A stretch of 18,872 nt of DNA from DAOUET01 sp034430155. GTDB taxonomy: Bacteria; Chloroflexota; Anaerolineae; Anaerolineales; UBA4823. The notes beneath the pieces are model-generated. The model did no database searches. It was not told the origin of the DNA and saw only the letters and a program-made list of their open reading frames with translations. Below, piece after piece: positions 13,893-18,872 of the stretch. Numbering within the stretch: position 1 is the stretch's first letter; the number at the start of each line of letters is the position of its first letter. Where the stretch lies: contig DAOUET010000070.1 of NCBI GenBank assembly GCA_034430155.1, positions 1 to 18,872 of the forward strand, read 5' to 3'. Position numbers and translations under genes: made by a program.

Positions 13893-14996
13893 TTATTTTG
13901 GGTTAACAAATCCTGTGCCAGTCTCCTGATTAATTTTCAGATAGCCATCGCCAACCAAACGGCGGTAATAAATGGGTACTATGCTGTCATTTTGCTCTAA
14001 TTCAACAAGGTTTTCAATGCCTAACATGCCTCGTTGGTATAGGTATTCGACATGAGCTCCGGCTTCTTCCAGGGCTAAAAGCACATTGTAGCCGTGAACC
14101 TCTCCGAACAATTCTCGAGAGACCTCCTTGATAGAATGTGGTTGGTCTAAGAATTCCAGCACGCGATTCAAGCGAGCAAAGTGCAACGCCCGGATGCCCG
14201 TCAGACGAGCGGATAAATCGGTGATTGGATTTTTATGACCTCCCAGGGTTAAACGAACCTGGTTGGTCCAGGGTCGCAAGATTTCCAGGGAATGCAGGTA
14301 GTGTTCAAGACCCGTAGAGAGGGTGAGTTTCTCAGGCGCCTGGTGAGGGCTGATATCGTCTAAAACATGATCTCCACTGAAAAGTACGTCGTGCAAGCGG
14401 ATTACCACATGCCCGGCGCAGTGTCCGGGAACGTGTAAGAGCTCGAATGGACCTATACGCATGCCGGCGGCCTCATAGGTGAGATCAACCGCCACCGAAC
14501 GGAACAATTCCTTAGTGATTTTGTAAAGATCCAGCAAGCTCCCCACACGTTGTACAGACACTCCTGCTTCTATTAAGAATTGCTCAAGATGGCGAGACAC
14601 GATGGTCAGGCGCTCCTCGTAATTGGTCAAGATGCGGCGATCTAACTCATGCACACCCAAGAGCGCCTGGGTACGAGGCCGCACATAGGATAACCCGCCG
14701 AAATGGTCTATGTGACCGTGAGTGATGAAGATGTGGGTTAGGTTTGCCAGATTGATCGATTGACCTGCCATTTTAGAGGCCTGCTTGAGACCTGTTTCCA
14801 GATGTTCGTTCGCGTCCCCGAAGCCGGAGCCAGTATCGATTAAAACTCGCATTTCCCCCAGGTGACGATCCTCTAGCAAGACGAGATAGGCATTTGCCCA
14901 AAAACCGGGAAACGCTTCTAGCGGGATCTGGAAAATCGCAGCCCCTTGAGAAGTGGTAAAACCTTTGACCTGGTTTGTTGCCTGTTCTACTTCCAT
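13893..14996 (-). CDS. MBL-fold metallo-hydrolase with C-terminal winged-helix-like domain
   Basis: 367-aa metallo-beta-lactamase-fold protein. The metal ligands are visible: THGHIDHFGG with His93, His95, Asp97 and His98; PGHCAGH with His192; FSGDH with Asp209; and GGH with His254. The C-terminal part (about 270-367) contains a helical segment RLNRVLEFLDQPHSIKEVSRELFG typical of LACTB2-like hydrolases. Members cleave thioesters, esters or nucleic acids. Given its place beside acyl-CoA dehydrogenases, a thioesterase-like role is plausible but unproven. ATG 14996 is chosen for its AAAGGA site six bases upstream; ATG 15035 also has AGGA nearby and would add 13 non-conserved residues. It lies between the TetR-type regulator and the acyl-CoA dehydrogenase genes, all in one direction, probably cotranscribed with the latter. 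Confidence 0.9.
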   Translation of the reverse strand: MEVEQATNQVKGFTTSQGAAIFQIPLEAFPGFWANAYLVLLEDRHLGEMRVLIDTGSGFGDANEHLETGLKQASKMAGQSINLANLTHIFITHGHIDHFGGLSYVRPRTQALLGVHELDRRILTNYEERLTIVSRHLEQFLIEAGVSVQRVGSLLDLYKITKELFRSVAVDLTYEAAGMRIGPFELLHVPGHCAGHVVIRLHDVLFSGDHVLDDISPHQAPEKLTLSTGLEHYLHSLEILRPWTNQVRLTLGGHKNPITDLSARLTGIRALHFARLNRVLEFLDQPHSIKEVSRELFGEVHGYNVLLALEEAGAHVEYLYQRGMLGIENLVELEQNDSIVPIYYRRLVGDGYLKINQETGTGFVNPK

Positions 14997-15132
14997 TCGT
15001 CGTCCTTTGGCTACTTTTACCTTTGAGCAAACCATCCGGTCCTGCTCGATTTTGCCTGGCTGAACTCTTCGCGCTCAGCGACTATTATCTTGGCATTACG
15101 TTACCTGACTAGAAACATGCTGCTCGCAAAAC

Positions 15133-15705
15133 TCATCCCTGCGGTCTAACCAATAATCCGGATAAAAATAAGTCGGCAAATTGTGAGGCGATCTCTTCCG
15201 CGGAAAGCGACCCGTCCGGCCGGTACCAAGTAATGGTCCAATTCATCACCCCCAGTACCGCGCGCGCAGTGAGAGAAGGTGAAGGACAGGTAAATACACC
15301 CGCATCTTTCCCCTCCTGAATCAAATCCCGCCAGAGACGTTCAAAACGGTCTCTGCGAGGGACATGGCGGCTGTGCAGTTCGGGTTCTAAAGAGCGGTGC
15401 TCCAATAACAAGACGGCCGACAAGTCGGCGTATTCAGCCATGGTTTCTAAATATGTACGCATGGCTTGCCGAAGCTTTTCATCGGGTGAAACCGGTTGCT
15501 CCAACACTGCGGAAATGCGTTCAATCAGCAGGTCTAAAGCCCTATCCAATAAATCGACGAGTATTTCTTGCTTGCTGGCAACGTGGTGGTAAAGACTGGC
15601 TTTCTGCAGGTGGACAGCCTGGGCAATATCCTGCATGGAGGCAGCGTGAAACCCCTTTTGGCTGATGATTTGGGCAGCCGCGTCTAAAATATCATCGCGG
15701 GTCAT
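15133..15705 (-). CDS. TetR/AcrR-family transcriptional regulator
   Basis: 190-aa repressor. The N-terminal helix-turn-helix is typical: TRDDILDAAAQIISQKGFHA, then SMQDIAQAVHLQKASLYHHV, then SKQEILVDLL. The C-terminal ligand domain contains LLLEHRSLEPE and NWTITWYRPDGSLSAEEIA, a pattern shared with KstR2-like and fatty-acid-degradation TetR regulators. It is therefore likely to sense an acyl-CoA and control the adjacent degradation genes (inference). The ATG at 15705 is preceded by GGGAG; a longer frame to 15762 would run through the operator and promoter, so it is rejected. A perfect palindrome at 15719-15736 overlaps the predicted start of transcription, which suggests autoregulation. The gene precedes the MBL-fold gene in the same direction and is divergent from the two dehydrogenase-like genes to the right. 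Confidence 0.95.
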   Translation of the reverse strand: MTRDDILDAAAQIISQKGFHAASMQDIAQAVHLQKASLYHHVASKQEILVDLLDRALDLLIERISAVLEQPVSPDEKLRQAMRTYLETMAEYADLSAVLLLEHRSLEPELHSRHVPRRDRFERLWRDLIQEGKDAGVFTCPSPSLTARAVLGVMNWTITWYRPDGSLSAEEIASQFADLFLSGLLVRPQG

Positions 15706-15718
15706 AATCGAGATCTCC

Positions 15719-15736
15719 CTACCGACCGGTCGGTAG
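15719..15736. promoter_or_regulatory. TetR operator palindrome
   Basis: CTACCGACCGGTCGGTAG is an 18-bp perfect palindrome; after one mismatched pair two more bases match on each side. It lies 14-31 bases before the regulator's ATG and covers the predicted transcription start. ACCGAC...GTCGGT sites resemble operators of fatty-acid-degradation TetR regulators such as Thermus PfmR (from memory). No second perfect copy was noticed in the window. Confidence 0.8.
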
Positions 15737-15740
15737 AGAT

Positions 15741-15769
15741 AGCATACCAAATTCAGAAACAAAAGTCAA
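15741..15769 (-). promoter_or_regulatory. Predicted promoter of the TetR regulator gene
   Basis: On the minus strand, TTGACT (15769-15764), 17 bp, then TATGCT (15746-15741). Transcription would start near 15734, inside the palindromic operator, so bound repressor would block it. The remaining divergent gap, 15770-15855, has no clear promoter or ribosome binding site for the rightward genes. Confidence 0.65.
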
Positions 15770-15855
15770 GCGCGTCTTCTTACTATCATTGGTCAAACCT
15801 GCCAGGCAAGCAATTCGAATCGTGTTAGACTCTCTTAAGTTCACTCTCATGATAA

Positions 15856-17016
15856 ATGTCTATAAAAAAATCAACTCATCCTCCCAACTTTAATCCGATG
15901 ACCCCACCATTCAAGATAGGCCTGGCGAGTATGCATTTCGAGCCTGGAGAGCGGCGGGCTTTCTTGCCAAGATTCGTTGCCCACCTGGCGAAGCTCGGCG
16001 CCCACCTCACGCTCGAGTACGGTTATGGCTCCGGGATGGGCCTGATCGAAGAAGATTATCTAAAACCGGCACCGGCTATCCAATTCGCCTCCCGCGCAGA
16101 GGTTTACCAGCAGGACTATGTCCTCATCCTGCGCTGCCCTGCAGACGAAGATCTGCGGTTAATGCGCCCGGGGTCCTGCCTGATTGCCATGCTGCATTAC
16201 CCCACCCGGCCCCAGCGTGTGGACCTCCTTCGTTCACTGGGGTTAGAGGCGATTTCCCTGGACTTAGTCAAGGATGATTCCACCCGGCGCCTGGTGGAAA
16301 ACCTGCGCGCGGTCGGCTGGAATGGCATCGAAGCTGCCTTCAAGGTGCTGCGATCTACCTACCCGCCACCTGGATTCGGCAGCTCCGAGAGGGAACCGAT
16401 CCACGTCACGTTGTTGGGCGCCGGCGCGGTGGGATCTCATGTGGTCCAGGCAGCCATCCGCTATGGAGACCAGTCCCTGCGCGATCATATGGCTTCCAAT
16501 AGTATCCCTGGGGTCCAGCTGACTGTCCTGGATTACGATGCCACCGCCCACCAACGCATCATGACCAGGGTGCTTGCCCAAACCGACTTGCTGGTGGACG
16601 CCACCCAGAGACTTGATCCCCGTAAACCGGTCATTCCAAACGAATGGATCAGCTACCTGCCAGAACACGCAGTCCTGCTCGACCTGTCGGTCGACCCGTA
16701 CGACTGTGAAAAAGACCCGCCTTACATCAAGGGGATCGAAGGCATTCCCCAGGGAAATTTGGACAAGTATATATTCACGCCACATGACCCAGATTATGAT
16801 CTGTTGCCCGCCTGTGTTAAGTCAGAACATCGCCGCCATGCAGCCTCCTGTTATTCCTGGCCAGGTATCTATCCCAGGGAATGCATGGAGGTGTACGGTC
16901 GGCAAATCCAGCCCCTAATGCGGGTATTGATCGAAAAAGGCGGTGTGGAAAATATCAACCCCAAGGGTCGTTATTTCGAACGTGCCATCTCTCGGGGGTT
17001 GCTCTCTCGGTGGTAA
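15856..17016 (+). CDS. Alanine dehydrogenase/PNT-superfamily protein, first tandem paralogue
   Basis: 386-aa protein with the two-domain layout of alanine dehydrogenase, transhydrogenase alpha and saccharopine dehydrogenase. The N-terminal domain begins IGLASMHFEPGERRAFLP, where the second Arg matches the substrate-binding Arg of alanine dehydrogenase; His114 in MLHYPTRP matches its catalytic His. The usual catalytic Lys (VKEP) is replaced by Arg93 (LRCP). The Rossmann domain has GAGAVG at 188-193 and an acidic residue, Asp226, at the end of the second strand (VLDYD), which suggests NAD. Asp280 (SVDPY) matches the conserved VAVD Asp. The shared blocks VDATQR, GIEGIPQG and SCYSWPGI are not part of alanine dehydrogenase. 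No ribosome binding site is visible; the ATG at 15898 aligns exactly with the start of the second paralogue and may be the true start. Substrate unknown. Confidence 0.8.
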   Translation: MSIKKSTHPPNFNPMTPPFKIGLASMHFEPGERRAFLPRFVAHLAKLGAHLTLEYGYGSGMGLIEEDYLKPAPAIQFASRAEVYQQDYVLILRCPADEDLRLMRPGSCLIAMLHYPTRPQRVDLLRSLGLEAISLDLVKDDSTRRLVENLRAVGWNGIEAAFKVLRSTYPPPGFGSSEREPIHVTLLGAGAVGSHVVQAAIRYGDQSLRDHMASNSIPGVQLTVLDYDATAHQRIMTRVLAQTDLLVDATQRLDPRKPVIPNEWISYLPEHAVLLDLSVDPYDCEKDPPYIKGIEGIPQGNLDKYIFTPHDPDYDLLPACVKSEHRRHAASCYSWPGIYPRECMEVYGRQIQPLMRVLIEKGGVENINPKGRYFERAISRGLLSRW

Positions 17017-17032
17017 ATGAAGGCTAAGACCT

Positions 17033-18178
17033 ATGAGGGTACCGAAAACCATTGGCTTCCCCCGCATGATGAAAGAATCTGGCGAAAGGCGTGTCTTCCT
17101 GCCGGAATTCATCCAATATCTATTAAACCTGGACGTCGAGATCTTCATAGAAGAAGGCTACGGTTCGCGATCTGGTTTGACCTTCGATGACTACCGTCGT
17201 GGAGAAGAAGCGGTGCGCATGGCCTCTCGCCAGCAAGCTTTCCAACAAGATGTTGTTATTGTGCTGCGCTCGCCAACCTTGGAAGAATTACCGATGGTAA
17301 AACCAGGGAGCGTTCTCCTATCCATGCTGCATTATCCTACCCGCCCAAAACGCGTGGCTTCTTTGAAGAAATTGCGGATCAAAGCCATCTCGATGGATAG
17401 CGTGGTGGATGACAGGGACCTTCGCCTGGTCGAAAACATGAAAGCAGTCGCCTGGAACGGACTGGAAGCGGCCTTCGACGTACTCGAGAGAACCTGGCCT
17501 GGGTTGAGACGGCCAGACAACCAACCGATCCATTCACTCATCCTGGGAACCGGTATGGTTGGCAAACACGCGGTGGAAGCAGCCACCAAGTTGGGCAATA
17601 TCGAACGCAACAACGACCACCTGCGCGCAGGTGGGCCCGGTTCGCTCGCTATCTCTGTGGGCCGTAACCTCACCTCCCAGCCCGAGATGATGAGGCAATT
17701 GTTCAGTCAGGCAGACATCTTGGTGGACGCAACCCAACGGCGTGACCCTTCCCGACCAGTAGTGCCTAACGATTGGATCGCCTGGCTCCCCGAGCACGCC
17801 CTGATCACCGACCTGGCCGTGGATCCTTACACGCTGGACGCTGACCCGCCTGTGGTCCGCGGTGTCGAGGGCATTCCCCAGGGAGACCTGGATCAGTATA
17901 TCTTCCGGCCTGACGATCCAGGTTGGGATAAAACAGTTCCTGCTTCGATCCCTTCGCAGCACCGGCGTACCGTGATCTCGTGTTATTCCTGGCCTGGCAT
18001 CCACCCCGAAGCCGGCATGCGCCATTACGCCGAACAGTTAAATCCTTTAATGAAAATCCTGCTGCAAAAAGGCTACGAAGGTCTTTCCCCCCACAGCGAA
18101 TACTTCGAACGGGCGCTCTACCGCGCCACCTTGCGAGCCTGGCTCGAGCACGGCTTTTATAGCCCCAGACCGCGCTGA
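17033..18178 (+). CDS. Alanine dehydrogenase/PNT-superfamily protein, second tandem paralogue
   Basis: 381-aa protein closely related to its left neighbour, with the same blocks in the same order: ESGERRVFLPEF, SMLHYPTRPKR, RLVENMKAVAWNGLEAAF, VDATQRRDPSRPVVPNDWI, GVEGIPQGDLDQYIF and SCYSWPGIHP. Arg20, His100 and Asp264 match conserved residues of alanine dehydrogenase, whereas Arg79 (LRSP) replaces its catalytic Lys. The glycine motif is GTGMVG at 172-177. The end of the second strand reads AISVGRN, with no acidic residue and an Arg, so it may prefer NADP or have lost NAD binding (inference). AAGG lies about ten bases before the ATG. The 16-bp gap to the first paralogue implies an operon and possibly a two-subunit enzyme. 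The reaction is not known. Confidence 0.82.
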   Translation: MRVPKTIGFPRMMKESGERRVFLPEFIQYLLNLDVEIFIEEGYGSRSGLTFDDYRRGEEAVRMASRQQAFQQDVVIVLRSPTLEELPMVKPGSVLLSMLHYPTRPKRVASLKKLRIKAISMDSVVDDRDLRLVENMKAVAWNGLEAAFDVLERTWPGLRRPDNQPIHSLILGTGMVGKHAVEAATKLGNIERNNDHLRAGGPGSLAISVGRNLTSQPEMMRQLFSQADILVDATQRRDPSRPVVPNDWIAWLPEHALITDLAVDPYTLDADPPVVRGVEGIPQGDLDQYIFRPDDPGWDKTVPASIPSQHRRTVISCYSWPGIHPEAGMRHYAEQLNPLMKILLQKGYEGLSPHSEYFERALYRATLRAWLEHGFYSPRPR

Positions 18179-18179
18179 G

Positions 18180-18232
18180 ACCTGGTTGAAATCCTCCAGA
18201 GTAAAGCTCGTCTCAGGGGGCCTCAACCAGGT
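18180..18232. terminator. Inverted repeat between convergent genes
   Basis: ACCTGGTTGA (18180-18189) and TCAACCAGGT (18223-18232) form a perfect 10-bp stem around a 33-nt loop. The stem begins just after the second paralogue's stop and extends into the end of the M23 peptidase gene. The long loop and lack of a U-tract make terminator function uncertain. Confidence 0.35.
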
Positions 18233-18872
18233 AATACGAGAACAATACCATCGGGTCAAAATGGCGGAAAACGCCGCTGGTGCGCCACAAAACGTAGTTA
18301 TCCATTTCCTCCTGGGTGGCACGCGTGTCGTAGAAGCGCATGCTTTCAAATACGGTCCCGGCTGGACCAAGACGCGTCTCTAAATGTAGATGGGGGATAT
18401 CCGTGTTGCCGCTCATGCCCACTTCACCCACAGGCTGGCAGGCCTGCACTCGGTCCCCTAACTTCAACAGGGGTGACGTATTCATATGAGCATACAGGAT
18501 GTAGAGCGACTCGCCTGATTCCGCACTAAGCTGCTCAACCAGCTCCGGGGGTAGTCTATCTGCGGGCGTTTCAATCATGATCATATTGCCATAGGGATAG
18601 AGATCCTCAAGGGCGCTGGCTACAACTCCCGCCAATACGGCTTGCACTCCCTCTCCCAGCATGGAATCCCGGTCACCGAAATGGTAATAAGCGAAATCAA
18701 TCCCGTGGTGACGTTCTTCCCGGCCGGGAGCAGGCGGATCGTAAGGACTTCCGATGATTTCCGATAATTCAGCCAGTGGGTGCATAACCAGCGGCGAGCA
18801 CAACTTCAAGGAGGGCACTTCGCTGGCAGGACTTTCCAACGTGATCACTGGTGACGATGAAGCAGCTGGTTT
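18213..18872 (-). CDS. M23-family (LytM-type) peptidase, C-terminal part
   Basis: The frame is open through the right edge (reading KPAASSSPVITLESP inward), so the N-terminus, including any signal peptide, lies outside the window and about 219 residues are visible. The domain shows the zinc-site motif HHGIDF and later GMSGNTDIPHLHLE, the HxH motif of LytM/lysostaphin-type endopeptidases. YILYAHMNTSPLLKLGDRV between them contains the usual catalytic His region. Such enzymes cut peptide crosslinks of cell-wall peptidoglycan or other glycine-rich peptides outside the cytoplasm. A GTG at 18848 is the first possible start inside the window, but a Ser/Pro-rich linker continues beyond it, so it is probably internal. 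It is convergent with the tandem dehydrogenase-like genes, with a 34-bp gap. Confidence 0.88.
   Translation of the reverse strand, partial: KPAASSSPVITLESPASEVPSLKLCSPLVMHPLAELSEIIGSPYDPPAPGREERHHGIDFAYYHFGDRDSMLGEGVQAVLAGVVASALEDLYPYGNMIMIETPADRLPPELVEQLSAESGESLYILYAHMNTSPLLKLGDRVQACQPVGEVGMSGNTDIPHLHLETRLGPAGTVFESMRFYDTRATQEEMDNYVLWRTSGVFRHFDPMVLFSYYLVEAP

Noticed and set aside
15706..15762. Longer TetR start at 15762
   Set aside because: It would place the operator and -10 element inside the coding region; ATG 15705 has a ribosome binding site and begins directly before the helix-turn-helix.

Overview
The window looks like a stretch of chromosome from a Chloroflexota bacterium, most likely Anaerolineae-like. 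This is inferred from gene content: a mevalonate-pathway decarboxylase, an archaeal/eukaryotic-type prolyl-tRNA synthetase beside a bacterial-type one, a FadN-like beta-oxidation operon, and moderate GC. No rRNA, tRNA or CRISPR array was seen. The taxonomic call is an inference, not something the sequence states.

Left part (1-6560). The 3' part of a mevalonate-pathway decarboxylase gene enters from the left edge and overlaps tail-to-tail with a minus-strand transketolase gene. A roughly 600-bp gene-free stretch follows. It holds the transketolase promoter, a decayed insertion-sequence end with a 26-codon transposase stub, a forward promoter and three hairpins. These lead into two adjacent prolyl-tRNA synthetase genes of different classes, type 3 then type 1, 17 bp apart. 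A strong hairpin separates them from the next block.

Central part (6561-15769, all minus strand). This is a fatty-acid or other acyl-CoA degradation locus, read right to left: a TetR-type regulator with a perfect palindromic operator at its own predicted start site; an MBL-fold hydrolase; two acyl-CoA dehydrogenase subunits, one lacking recognisable catalytic residues; a broken alpha/beta-hydrolase remnant; a fused 3-hydroxyacyl-CoA dehydrogenase/enoyl-CoA hydratase; a thiolase; and a small SCP2 protein. Together they cover oxidation, hydration, second oxidation and thiolysis of acyl-CoAs. A GxxExxY-family (PD-(D/E)XK nuclease fold) gene sits between the hydratase and thiolase genes. It is bracketed by inverted CACGGA-rich repeats and by a 7-bp direct repeat. 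Removing it with one copy of the direct repeat would restore a tight operon junction (stop, ribosome binding site, start), so it looks like a small mobile cassette inserted into the operon. This is the most interesting feature of the window.

Right part (15770-18872). Divergent from the regulator lie two tandem paralogues of the alanine dehydrogenase/transhydrogenase N-terminal superfamily. Both have Arg where alanine dehydrogenase has its catalytic Lys, and their dinucleotide-binding loops differ. Their substrate is unknown. A convergent M23 (LytM-type) peptidase gene runs off the right edge.
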